Shown here piece after piece: positions 37,048 through 44,759 of a stretch of 64,000 bases of DNA (its first letter is position 1; every line of letters starts with the position of its first letter). A model generated the notes under the pieces. The model did no database searches, was not told the origin of the DNA, and was given only the letters and a program-made list of their open reading frames with translations. This stretch comes from F23-D06 sp963643165 (lineage in GTDB: Bacteria; Bacteroidota; Bacteroidia; Bacteroidales; WCHB1-69): NCBI GenBank assembly GCA_963643165.1, contig CAVIJD010000008.1, forward strand, positions 10,012 to 74,011, in the 5' to 3' direction. The translations under genes and the position numbers were made by a program.

Positions 37048-37320
37048 ATCGCCGACTTCGCCAAGTACAGGCGGGAATTCTTCGAGAAATACATCGACCT
37101 TTCCAAAGGCCTGCCGACAGACGACACGCTGCGAGGCTTCTTCCGGGACCTGAACCCGAAGTCGTTCCGGGCCCGCTTTGCGGAATGGGCATCCTCCATC
37201 GTGCATGACAGTGCGCATGGCAAGGTCGTCAAAGTGAAACGCCCCAGCCGCAATCAGTTGACTCGTTCGTGCGGTAGCCCTGCGTCATTCTCTTCACAGG
37301 AGAAATATTTATTGTCTTAA
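37048..37320 (+). pseudogene. ISAs1-family transposase fragment
   Basis: The open frame reads IADFAKYRREFFEKYIDLSK, then GLPTDDTLRGFFRDLNPKSF and RARFAEWASSIVHD. This is the N-terminal segment of ISAs1-type transposases (roughly family residues 60-130: an FF..Y/WL.L..GLPSHDT...LDP..F...F..W pattern). The start is cut by a stop at 37039 and by the repeat. After about 70 codons the similarity ends. The DDE catalytic domain is absent. The first 70 bp recur inverted at 63839-63908 with three mismatches. Confidence 0.7.
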
Positions 37321-37454
37321 ACACTATCTACCAATGTGTTATAAAAATTATAAATGTAAAAAAATGGCATATTTTATTTTTTATTATTAAACATAGTCCA
37401 ATGTCATATTTTTAGTTATCTTTGCACCGTTGTATATTTCTCCTGTGAAGAGAA
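37288..37454. repeat. 21-bp perfect inverted repeat around a promoter (possible inverton)
   Basis: The arm 37288-37308 (TTCTCTTCACAGGAGAAATA plus T) is the exact reverse complement of 37434-37454. The 125 bp between them are AT-rich and carry the promoter-like TATCTTTG at 37417-37424, pointing to the RiPP precursor. Arm length and spacing fit invertible promoters of Bacteroidales, but the arms could instead be operators. No invertase gene is in the window. Confidence 0.6.
37417..37424 (+). promoter_or_regulatory. -7 element of the RiPP operon promoter
   Basis: TATCTTTG matches TAnnTTTG; the -33 box is weak. Transcription would start near 37431 and run through the palindrome 37434-37458 (ATATTTCTC / GAGAAATAT) in a leader of about 140 nt. 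Confidence 0.6.
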
Positions 37455-37573
37455 ATATGCGGACAGAAAAAGTTAATTTATAAGAATGCGATTAACTTTA
37501 AAACAATAAGAAAACAGAAAAAGCCGAATCGCTGGAAAGGAGGTAGGCATTAACCCATAAAACCATTAATGCT

Positions 37574-37693
37574 ATGAAGAATTATTCAAAAGCAAAAATG
37601 ATTGCAAAGAACCTCGCTACTGGCTCTTACGCTGCAGGTTGCCCTGAAAAAGGTCGTGGACTTGATTGCCTCAATTGCGAGCGTACAAGGTAA
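37574..37693 (+). CDS. RiPP-like precursor peptide, 39 residues
   Basis: The ORF starts MKNYSKAKMIAKNLATGSYA and ends AGCPEKGRGLDCLNCERTR. The N-terminal half is basic and amphipathic, like a leader. The C-terminal half holds all three Cys (23, 32, 35) with Gly and charged residues, like a core for thioether or other radical chemistry. It lies 83 bp before a radical SAM/SPASM enzyme with a PqqD-like N-terminal region, separated by a hairpin. This is the classic precursor-maturase order. I cannot assign it to a named RiPP family. It was found by reading the leader region and is too short for routine gene calling. Confidence 0.7.
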   Translation: MKNYSKAKMIAKNLATGSYAAGCPEKGRGLDCLNCERTR

Positions 37694-37709
37694 TCTTTGC
37701 AAGCAATTC

Positions 37710-37754
37710 GGAAGGAGTCTCCTTAAGAAATGGGAGATTCCTTCCTTTCCTTTT
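37710..37754 (+). terminator. Attenuator-like hairpin between precursor and maturase
   Basis: GGAAGGAGTCTCC (37710-37722) pairs with GGAGATTCCTTCC (37733-37745), with one G-T pair, followed by TTTCCTTTT. It could lower maturase expression relative to the precursor. Confidence 0.6.
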
Positions 37755-37776
37755 AAAACTCAAAACAAAAAAATAT

Positions 37777-39240
37777 ATGTTGATAAGACAAAGCAAGAAC
37801 ACATTCATAAGAGTGACAGAAAGGTATGGGTACATTACCAATCAGATGACCCGTCATGATAGGACATACGATGAAAATGGCGCTGATTGGTTGAAAGAGA
37901 TTAGCCGAGAACCGCAAACTATAGATGATATAATTGGTCGCCTTCAAAAAAATTATTGCGATGTAGATGCAGAAACGCTCAAGGCAGATTTTATGGAGTT
38001 TGCTGAGAGTTTGGCAAGAGATAAGTTCATTGTTATGGCTGAAACAGTTGAAGAACTTGATGCCAAGGACGATGATTTTACCTACGCTATAGATAATCCT
38101 AAAACTCTGCGAGACGATTTTTATCAAGTAACGGAAGAGAAGGTGAGTGAGAACACCCAAGATTTCTTTTTGGAAGAAGTTCAAGGACGCCCATTGATTT
38201 CCAGTCTTCAATTCGAGTTGTCAAGCCGATGCAACGAACGGTGCATTCACTGCTATATTCCCAACGATAAGAAAAACCACGGCTTTGATATGCCTGCGGA
38301 AAAAGTCAAAAGCATACTCGACGAATTTGCGCAGATGGGAGGCATACATGTTACACTGTCGGGAGGAGAGGCATTTTTGCACAAGAATCTGATTGAGATA
38401 GTGAATTACTGCAGGGAAAAAGATCTCAAAATCAGTATCCTTTCAAATCTAATATCGCTAAAGGACGAACAAATCCCAGCTCTTAAAGCTGCCAATTTAT
38501 CTTTGATTCAGGTCTCGCTTTACTCTATGGATCCAGAGATTCACGACTTTATCACCACGGTGAAAGGCTCGTGGCAAAAAACAAAAGATGCGATTGAAAA
38601 ACTTGTTGCCGCAGATATCCCTGTACAAATTAGTTGCCCTATAATGAAGGCCAACAAAAAAGGTTATGACAAGGTGTTAGACTATGCTAAATCATTGAAA
38701 ATAAAGGCGCAGACCGACTATATAATGATGGCTCGTTCTGATCTTGACACAGAGAATCTTGCCAATCGTCTGTCGCTTGAGGAGACGGAAGAGTTGCTGC
38801 GCACATTGATAGAACACGACATCAATTACAAGGAGGAAACTTTACAGCAACTACCTATATCTGATCAAATCAAGTTTGATCTTGAACGTTTCAAAAAGCA
38901 ACCTGTATGTGGTGTAGGATATGATAACTGTTGCATTACTACAAATGGCGATGTCTATCCGTGTGCAGGCTGGCAGGATTATGTGCTTGGCAATGTTTAC
39001 AAGCAATCATTAAAGGAGATATGGGAAAACAGCGAACGAGTAAAAGAACTTCGTAAAATAACCCAGGCCTCATTCCCACAATGTCTTGAATGTGAGGCAA
39101 GGGACTATTGCGCTCGTTGTCTTGTCCGTAATTATAACGAAAGCGGAGGCGATATGTTTGCTGTGAACCATCATTTTTGCGATGTGGCATTTTTGAACAA
39201 AAAGATTGTTGAAGAATACAAAGAGAAAGGATTGTTATAA
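37777..39240 (+). CDS. Radical SAM/SPASM peptide maturase
   Basis: The ATG at 37777 is chosen (MLIRQSKNTFIRVTERYGYI); upstream extensions run into the hairpin. The protein has 487 residues. Residues 1-90 look like a PqqD/RiPP recognition element (YDENGADWLKEISREPQTID). The radical SAM core starts with CxxxCxxC at Cys152, 156 and 159 (RCNERCIHCY) and has the GGE motif (TLSGGEAF). The SPASM region supplies auxiliary-cluster cysteines at 378, 385, 386, 396, 436, 439, 445, 448 and 468 (VCGVGYDNCC, YPCAGW, CLECEARDYCARC). It probably installs a cross-link on the 39-residue precursor. It overlaps the next gene by 1 bp (TAATG). Confidence 0.9.
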   Translation: MLIRQSKNTFIRVTERYGYITNQMTRHDRTYDENGADWLKEISREPQTIDDIIGRLQKNYCDVDAETLKADFMEFAESLARDKFIVMAETVEELDAKDDDFTYAIDNPKTLRDDFYQVTEEKVSENTQDFFLEEVQGRPLISSLQFELSSRCNERCIHCYIPNDKKNHGFDMPAEKVKSILDEFAQMGGIHVTLSGGEAFLHKNLIEIVNYCREKDLKISILSNLISLKDEQIPALKAANLSLIQVSLYSMDPEIHDFITTVKGSWQKTKDAIEKLVAADIPVQISCPIMKANKKGYDKVLDYAKSLKIKAQTDYIMMARSDLDTENLANRLSLEETEELLRTLIEHDINYKEETLQQLPISDQIKFDLERFKKQPVCGVGYDNCCITTNGDVYPCAGWQDYVLGNVYKQSLKEIWENSERVKELRKITQASFPQCLECEARDYCARCLVRNYNESGGDMFAVNHHFCDVAFLNKKIVEEYKEKGLL

Positions 39241-39533
39241 TGGGTGCTGATGACATAAAGGACTTATTGGAACTGATTATCTGTGTGTTGGGCGTAGTTA
39301 TACCACTGTTTTTTTTGATTAAAGAACGCTACGATAAGAAAAGACGCAAATTAGCTCAGCAGGTAATAGCGTATCATTGCTTGCAAGAGGAGGCCGTAGA
39401 ATGGATAAAGGCACTTGCACCCACAGAAAAAAAAGTAAAAGAACAACTGCGTGAACGCGCCTCTAAGCATAAAGATAATGTAGCGCAAATATATCCTAAA
39501 ATGGCAACAAAAGAGGCTTCAAAATATCTGTAA
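39240..39533 (+). CDS. Small single-pass membrane protein of RiPP operon
   Basis: The 97-residue protein has one hydrophobic helix (about 10-27, LELIICVLGVVIPLFFLI) followed by a basic, helical cytoplasmic tail rich in Lys, Glu and Gln. I know of no family match. Both ends overlap neighbours by 1 bp (TAATG at each side), so it is translated as part of the cluster. It could anchor the maturation complex, or serve in immunity or export; the sequence does not decide. Confidence 0.75.
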   Translation: MGADDIKDLLELIICVLGVVIPLFFLIKERYDKKRRKLAQQVIAYHCLQEEAVEWIKALAPTEKKVKEQLRERASKHKDNVAQIYPKMATKEASKYL

Positions 39534-40306
39534 TGCTAATTGATTCGCATATTCATGTGGGGCAGTTCAGAGAACAATATTTTGCTCCGTCAACTATTCA
39601 TCGGTTGGTAGAGCAATTAGGGATAGATTATTATGCAGTCTCTTCAACCACCATGTGCGAAGAAGACTATCCGAAAGTTATAGAAGAAATCCAACAACTT
39701 GTTGAAATAGATGGGGAAAAAGTGCTCCCAGTAATGTGGATTACACCGGCAGGATTGGAAGGAAACATCGCTTGGTTTTTGGAATCGAGTATCAAATGGA
39801 GGTGTTTGAAAGTTCATCCGCTCCTTCATCCTAATGATTGGTGTCCGGAAGGGGGACAATTTCGAGATGTTGTGGATATAGCAAGAGCGTTACATCTGCC
39901 ATTGCTTATACATACTGGAAATGATGTAATTTGTCATTGTGGCAAGTATGAACCGTTAGTCGCGAACAATCCAGATGTGGTTTTCATACTTGCTCATGGC
40001 AGACCATTGACGCAGATTGTTCCTTTGCTTCGCAATTATTCTAATGCGTATGCAGATTCGGCTTTCATGCAAGTGGCAGATATGTCACAATTGATGCAAT
40101 ATGGACTATCTCACAAATTGTTATGGGGAACAGACATGTGCATTCCGAAGTATTATTATCCCCAAAAGGATATGCAAGTATACTATCAAAGGAAATTGGA
40201 CGCTTTTAAAAAAGTTAGTTCAACGGAACAATATGAACAAGTAACATTCCATAATGCAATGAAATTGTGGAGTCTTGAATGTATCTTAAAAGGCTTAACG
40301 AAATAA
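39533..40306 (+). CDS. Amidohydrolase-family metal-dependent hydrolase
   Basis: The 257-residue TIM-barrel hydrolase belongs to the amidohydrolase-2/TatD-like group. Metal ligands visible are HIH at residues 6-8 (IDSHIHVGQF), the barrel His in LLIHTGND, the His in FILAHGRP and the terminal Asp in LLWGTDMC. A conserved Lys/His pair lies in LKVHPLLHP. There is no signal peptide. It follows the small membrane protein directly (1-bp overlap) and is the last intact gene of the RiPP operon. It may hydrolyse an amide in the peptide or the leader. That is inference; the family is catalytically diverse. Confidence 0.85.
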   Translation: MLIDSHIHVGQFREQYFAPSTIHRLVEQLGIDYYAVSSTTMCEEDYPKVIEEIQQLVEIDGEKVLPVMWITPAGLEGNIAWFLESSIKWRCLKVHPLLHPNDWCPEGGQFRDVVDIARALHLPLLIHTGNDVICHCGKYEPLVANNPDVVFILAHGRPLTQIVPLLRNYSNAYADSAFMQVADMSQLMQYGLSHKLLWGTDMCIPKYYYPQKDMQVYYQRKLDAFKKVSSTEQYEQVTFHNAMKLWSLECILKGLTK

Positions 40307-40326
40307 GTAATGTGTCTTGTGATGAT

Positions 40327-40584
40327 ATGATTGTAGAAATGGCACATATCAATAATAAAGACAAAGACACAAGTCCTTCCAATCCAAGTGTTTATAATGT
40401 TGATGTCAGGAATGATGAGGGAGATACTCGACCTCCTCATATACATGTTGCCCATAAAACCGAACAATGGGGGTCTTGGTCTTCGTTAAACGACCTTGCG
40501 TGTCTTCCACCGGTCAGCCCCGAGTCAAACAGATCCTCGAAGAGGGCCAACATCGTGGAAAGAGAGAAAGAACAACACGCGTAA
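40327..40584 (+). pseudogene. Truncated gene at right edge of RiPP island
   Basis: The frame is open from within the hydrolase gene (an ATG at 40279) to 40584; I use the ATG at 40327. The first 45 codons look coding (NPSVYNVDVRNDEGDTRPPH, IHV). The PPHIHV segment recalls DUF4160-like proteins, but weakly. From about 40534 the frame is made of the 21-bp flank repeat and other repeat sequence, so the real C-terminus has been lost. Confidence 0.4.
40534..40554 (+). repeat. 21-bp flank repeat, right copy
   Basis: This is an exact direct copy of 37011-37031 at the other side of the RiPP island. Confidence 0.75.
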
Positions 40585-40640
40585 CGCCTCTACATTCTAA
40601 ATTCACTTTTGTGCGGTAGCCTTGGCTTTCACGGCTAAGC
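40579..40640 (+). repeat. Dispersed 7-bp-period repeat, copy 6
   Basis: It starts GCGTAACGCCTCTACATTCT and AAATTC, then GTGCGGTAGCCTTGG, and ends with the 17-bp GCCTTGGCTTTCACGGC also found at 36816-36832. It reaches the stop codon of the dehydrogenase gene. Confidence 0.65.
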
Positions 40641-41561
40641 TTCGCGGAGGATGTTCTGCACGACAATATCGATACGTTCATCGAAAGCCTCGCGCGTGGC
40701 ATAGCCCACATGGGGCACCACGATGCAGTTGGGGGCTTTCAGCAACGGGTGTTCGGCAGGCAGCGGCGGTTCTTTCTCAAAGACATCGATGCCGGCACCG
40801 GCAAGGCGGCCGGCCTCCAACGCTTCAGCCAGGGCATCCATATCCACCACATTGCCACGGGCCGTATTGACCAATATGGCCGACGGTTTGCACAAGCCCA
40901 GCAGGTCTTTGCTAATCAGATGATGGGTTTCGGACGTCAAAGGGACATGCAGCGAGATGATGTCGCTGTCACGCATCAGTTCCTCAAGGGGCACATACGT
41001 CACCCCCAAAGCCTTGGCCTCCGCCTTCTCGGTACGGCTCCAGGCCACCACACGGCAACCGAAATGGAGCAGCAGTTCGGCGGTGCGAAGCCCAATTGCG
41101 CCCGTGCCCACAATGCCTACCTGCTTGCCACGAAGTTCGCGCCCCAGAAAGTTGTTGCGGGTGCCGCCGCCACGGAGCGAAGCGTCTAACACCGTAATGC
41201 GGCGGTAAAGGTCAAGCATCAGGCCTATAGCCAGTTCCGCCACACCCTCGGTGGCATAGCCGGCTGCATTCACCACCTGAATGCCATGCGCCTTGCAATA
41301 GTCCAAATCGATGTGGTCGAGACCCGTAAAGGCCACGTCCAGCATTTTGAGATGCGGACACTGCGACAAAACGGCAGCACTGACTTTAATATTGGAGACT
41401 ATCACAATTTCAGCCTCCTTCATCCTTTCAACAAGGGTGCTTTCGTCCTCTTTTCTGTCACGGTAACAGCAAAAATCGTGACCATATTTGGCAAACTCAG
41501 CCTTTAATGCTTCGGCTTTTTCTTCACTGATGCCTATCGGCTCAACAGAAACTATCTTCAT
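40635..41561 (-). CDS. D-2-hydroxyacid dehydrogenase, NAD-dependent
   Basis: The 308-residue cytoplasmic oxidoreductase belongs to the D-isomer-specific 2-hydroxyacid dehydrogenase family. The Rossmann motif is GIVGTGAIGLRTAELLLHFG. The catalytic Arg is in NTARGNVV, the Glu in DVFEKEPP and the His in PHVGYAT. Substrate candidates are glycerate, glyoxylate or lactate; the sequence does not discriminate. It is the last gene of a minus-strand run starting at tsaC, about 38 bp after the Omp28 gene. Its stop lies at the edge of a dispersed repeat. Confidence 0.9.
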   Translation of the reverse strand: MKIVSVEPIGISEEKAEALKAEFAKYGHDFCCYRDRKEDESTLVERMKEAEIVIVSNIKVSAAVLSQCPHLKMLDVAFTGLDHIDLDYCKAHGIQVVNAAGYATEGVAELAIGLMLDLYRRITVLDASLRGGGTRNNFLGRELRGKQVGIVGTGAIGLRTAELLLHFGCRVVAWSRTEKAEAKALGVTYVPLEELMRDSDIISLHVPLTSETHHLISKDLLGLCKPSAILVNTARGNVVDMDALAEALEAGRLAGAGIDVFEKEPPLPAEHPLLKAPNCIVVPHVGYATREAFDERIDIVVQNILREA

Positions 41562-41599
41562 ATACTGACTATATTATAATATTGTATAATGCCCTGGGC

Positions 41600-42469
41600 T
41601 TATCTCACTTTCACCTTTTCCACCTGAAGAACCTTGCGGTTCTGTTTGTCATAAAGGATGGCCACCACATAGCAGTTGTCCACATTCCAGTCTTTGCCCT
41701 CAAAGCTGACTTTTGCGGCTTTGTAATAGGCGTGCCCTTTTTGCAGAACGCCATCATCTGTAAGCAGGTCGCCCCACGTGCCGTTGATGCCCGTGCGCAG
41801 CACATGGTTGTGAACATAGTCCTGCACCGTGTCGGAGTCATAGAGTTGGGGTTGAACGATATTGTCTTCAATCAGCAGCAGAGAGAGTTGCACGGGGTCG
41901 GGATAATCGGCCAGCATCGTCACCTTGGCAGTAGTCTTGAGTTCGTCCGAAAACTGGTTCACCAGTTGAACGGCGGCATAGACCGTGCGGTCGGTCTCTT
42001 TGACCAATTTTTCCCATTCCATAATGGCTGCGCCGCCGTTGTCGTCATTGCGGTCGATGACGGCAGAGGGGATGCTTTGTATATTGTAAGTTGTGCCCAA
42101 AGCATTGCCGATTTCCGTGCGGAAGTCGTACGGGAAGCCATTGTTGGGTTTAGGGTTAGCCAAGGTGGTGTAATGGACGCCCACTGCCACCAGCGTATCG
42201 CCAAAGATGCCGTGGAGCCGTTCCAGTTCCTGGTGGCCACGGGGGCAGTTGGTACAGCGGTGTCCTGTATATTCCTCAATCAAGACCTTGCGGTAAACCG
42301 TTGCGGGGTCAACCGGGAGGAGGTCAAAAAGCGTGGTGTCATACGCTGTATGTTGCGGCACGGTGAGGTATGGGCCCTCAATGCGGTCGCAGGATGTGCC
42401 CATGACAGCGGCAAAGAGTGCCAGCACCATTATTTTATTCACTTTATTCATAAATACTTGTTTATTCAT
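41600..42469 (-). CDS. Omp28-like outer membrane lipoprotein with thioredoxin-like fold
   Basis: The 289-residue protein has a lipoprotein signal (MVLALFAAVMGTSC); a second ATG at 42451 is equally plausible as the start. The segment LIEEYTGHRCTNCPRGHQEL is the thioredoxin-like active-site helix of the Omp28 family, with a CxxC, first described in Porphyromonas. The rest is the family's beta-rich C-terminal part (DNCYVVAILYD). It is encoded 7 bp after the outer-membrane protein gene and near two TlpA-like genes, which suggests a shared redox or cell-surface maturation role. Confidence 0.88.
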   Translation of the reverse strand: MNKQVFMNKVNKIMVLALFAAVMGTSCDRIEGPYLTVPQHTAYDTTLFDLLPVDPATVYRKVLIEEYTGHRCTNCPRGHQELERLHGIFGDTLVAVGVHYTTLANPKPNNGFPYDFRTEIGNALGTTYNIQSIPSAVIDRNDDNGGAAIMEWEKLVKETDRTVYAAVQLVNQFSDELKTTAKVTMLADYPDPVQLSLLLIEDNIVQPQLYDSDTVQDYVHNHVLRTGINGTWGDLLTDDGVLQKGHAYYKAAKVSFEGKDWNVDNCYVVAILYDKQNRKVLQVEKVKVR

Positions 42470-42475
42470 TAGACA

Positions 42476-44206
42476 TTAAAACGATGTGGTGACAGAAAGG
42501 CCCAAGCCGTAGGAGGCGGGCACGGTACGGCACACGCCGCCGATGCAAAGGATGCCCTCCTGGGTTTTGCCGAAGTTAAGCGAGATGCGCGTAGTGTTCC
42601 AAACGAAAGTGCCGGCGATGTTGTAATAATGGATCCTTTGTTCTTTCACCTTGTTGCCGTAGTTCCACTGGTCGCCTACAGACACGAACCATTTGGGACT
42701 GATAGAGTATTCAAGCATGCCGTAGATCCAACTGCCCTTGTCGTCCTTGGTATAGAGGTGTTGGGCTTCGAGGCGGAGTGCGTGTACGGGGGTCACCTTC
42801 CACTGCAGGTCGGCGGCCACCAGATGCCCGCGCATAATGCCCTCGTGTCCTTGCAATATTTCCATATTGTAAGTAATATAATTGTAAGCGAGAATGAGTT
42901 TCCACTGCTTGGTGAGGCGGCGGCTGATTTCAAAGCCGACGTCCTGATAGAGCAAATCGGGACCGAACTTGAAGAAACTGGAGGTATAGCCGTCGGTGCC
43001 GCCGGTATTGCCGTTGAGGACTGCCTCGTCGGTAAGTTGCTTGTCGATATTATGGAAGCGAGAGTAATTGAAAGTCAAGTCGGTGCCGTACTTGCCACCA
43101 ATTTTGGTTTTCTTGGGTATTCTGTAGTTCACCTGCAGTTGTGCGCCGATCTGGCTGTTAGGTTGCGAGGCGAAGCTGTAATTGCCGATCAGCTGGTAGG
43201 AGTATTGCCGGTTGATGGCGGGGATGTTGTTGATCATAAGGGTTGACGTGGTCGGGCTGGTCATACGTTGGGAGCGGAAATCCATATTGTCGGCGCGGAT
43301 GAACGAGGCTGCAATGCCGAGTCCTTTCATCGCGTAGGTTGCCGACAGGAAAAGGGCGTTGCCTTTCCGATAGACGAATCCGTTAGAGTAATTGGGGTCT
43401 TGGCTCTTGGCCGCGTATTCGCCATCGAGTCTGAAGCCCTTGTATCCGAAGCTCAGTCGTGTAGCCCAGGTGGCCACATTTTTCGGAATCTTGTCCATAG
43501 TAATCTGGGCGGAAGAAGCGCTGTCCGTGCCGGGATAGACGGAAACGTAGATCGGGTCATCTACCTGTTCGTACTTGCTCACGAAAGAGGCGCCGGCATT
43601 GAGCATAAAGCCCTTTTCAGACAGTTTAGGGAAAAGTTCGCCGAACATCAGCTCGCCGTCGAGACCGCGCACCTGGTCGTTGCGGCCGCTATATGATTGA
43701 AAGTTGAGACGTTGCAAGCCATACACGCCTTTAAGGACAATACCCTTGTAGGGAGTAACCTTCACGCGGCCGCCCAGCAGACTGTTGTCGATGCCCAACT
43801 GCCGGTCTTCGTAGGCTCTGAGGGCCAGACCGTTGCCGAACTGCTCATAAAAGGTACCGGCGGTCACTTGGATGAAATCATTGCGGTAGTCTGCGAAGAA
43901 GTACTTGATGCCCTGCCCTTGGTAGCCGATCTTCTCAAAGTCGAGGAGCGGGAACTGGTAGAACTCGTAGCGCATGCCGGCAGAGAAGCCGCCGTTGAAA
44001 TAGAGCAGGTTGAGGAAGGCGTTGGCGCGGACTTTGGAGTCCACCTTCTCGGCACCGATGAGGGAGTCGGGGATATAATACATGCCGTTGAAACCGAAGT
44101 CGCCGCTGATGCGACCGCTGCCGATCTGATGCTGAGCAAACGTAGAGCCGGCAAGAACTGTCAGGAGCAGGGCTGCCGACAGTTTAAGGAGTAGATGTCT
44201 TTTCAT
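42476..44206 (-). CDS. Beta-barrel outer membrane protein (DUF6029-like)
   Basis: I use the ATG at 44206 (MKRHLLLKLSAALLLTVLAG), not the upstream TTG. The 576-residue protein has a signal peptide ending near STFAQ, followed by alternating amphipathic strands with aromatic girdles throughout (FNGMYYIP, YLSATYAMKGLGIAASF, GLGLSVTTSF at the end). A terminal Phe is typical of barrel proteins. There is no TonB plug. I believe this matches the uncharacterised Bacteroidota family DUF6029, but that is from memory. The neighbours are TlpA and Omp28-like genes. Confidence 0.75.
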   Translation of the reverse strand: MKRHLLLKLSAALLLTVLAGSTFAQHQIGSGRISGDFGFNGMYYIPDSLIGAEKVDSKVRANAFLNLLYFNGGFSAGMRYEFYQFPLLDFEKIGYQGQGIKYFFADYRNDFIQVTAGTFYEQFGNGLALRAYEDRQLGIDNSLLGGRVKVTPYKGIVLKGVYGLQRLNFQSYSGRNDQVRGLDGELMFGELFPKLSEKGFMLNAGASFVSKYEQVDDPIYVSVYPGTDSASSAQITMDKIPKNVATWATRLSFGYKGFRLDGEYAAKSQDPNYSNGFVYRKGNALFLSATYAMKGLGIAASFIRADNMDFRSQRMTSPTTSTLMINNIPAINRQYSYQLIGNYSFASQPNSQIGAQLQVNYRIPKKTKIGGKYGTDLTFNYSRFHNIDKQLTDEAVLNGNTGGTDGYTSSFFKFGPDLLYQDVGFEISRRLTKQWKLILAYNYITYNMEILQGHEGIMRGHLVAADLQWKVTPVHALRLEAQHLYTKDDKGSWIYGMLEYSISPKWFVSVGDQWNYGNKVKEQRIHYYNIAGTFVWNTTRISLNFGKTQEGILCIGGVCRTVPASYGLGLSVTTSF

Positions 44207-44228
44207 ATATTGCAATTATACGAACCTA

Positions 44229-44759
44229 TTATTCTGCTGTCTTTTGCTCTTCGGCCAGTTTTTTCACAATCTCATAGACCTCTTTCTCGCTGCCCGGAGC
44301 GTACGAGGTGTGCTGCCAGACGATTTCGCCTTTGCCATTGAGGATGCACATATAAGGCACGTCGTTGACATTCATCGCTCTTTTGAAGTCGGAGTTGACA
44401 TCGAGGAGCACGGTATATTCCCAACCTTTGCCGTTCACGAAAGGAGCGACGCGTGCCGAAGTCTTGGCGTCGTCAATAGAGACGGCATACAGTTTAACGC
44501 CGGTTTCTTCCACCCAGTCCTCGTACTCGTCGGCGATGGCGAGGAGTTCAGCGATGCAGGGTTTGCACCATGTAGCCCAGAGGCTGACGATTACGGGTTT
44601 GCCGTCATTGCTGATGTCTGCGGTGTTGAACACCTTGCCGTCGATAGTCTGGATATTCACGGATGGCAGTCCGGCGGCGGGTTTTTGCGGGTTCTGGTTC
44701 TGTGCGCCCAAAGAAAGGCACAGCGTAATTGCTGCTGCAATCAAAAAGATCTTTTTCAT
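44229..44759 (-). CDS. TlpA-like periplasmic thioredoxin
   Basis: The 176-residue protein has a signal peptide (IFLIAAAITLCLSLGAQ) and a complete TlpA/ResA fold with the active site WCKPC (SLWATWCKPCIAE). The family cis-Pro region is near VPYMCIL. It probably reduces or isomerises disulfides in envelope proteins. Its ATG overlaps the stop of the upstream thioredoxin-like gene (ATGA), so the two are coupled. The barrel protein gene follows. Confidence 0.9.
   Translation of the reverse strand: MKKIFLIAAAITLCLSLGAQNQNPQKPAAGLPSVNIQTIDGKVFNTADISNDGKPVIVSLWATWCKPCIAELLAIADEYEDWVEETGVKLYAVSIDDAKTSARVAPFVNGKGWEYTVLLDVNSDFKRAMNVNDVPYMCILNGKGEIVWQHTSYAPGSEKEVYEIVKKLAEEQKTAE

Noticed and set aside
37434..37458. 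Riboswitch in the RiPP leader
   Set aside because: Only a simple hairpin is visible (ATATTTCTC/GAGAAATAT), with no conserved aptamer-like architecture; it is better explained as part of the inverted repeat.
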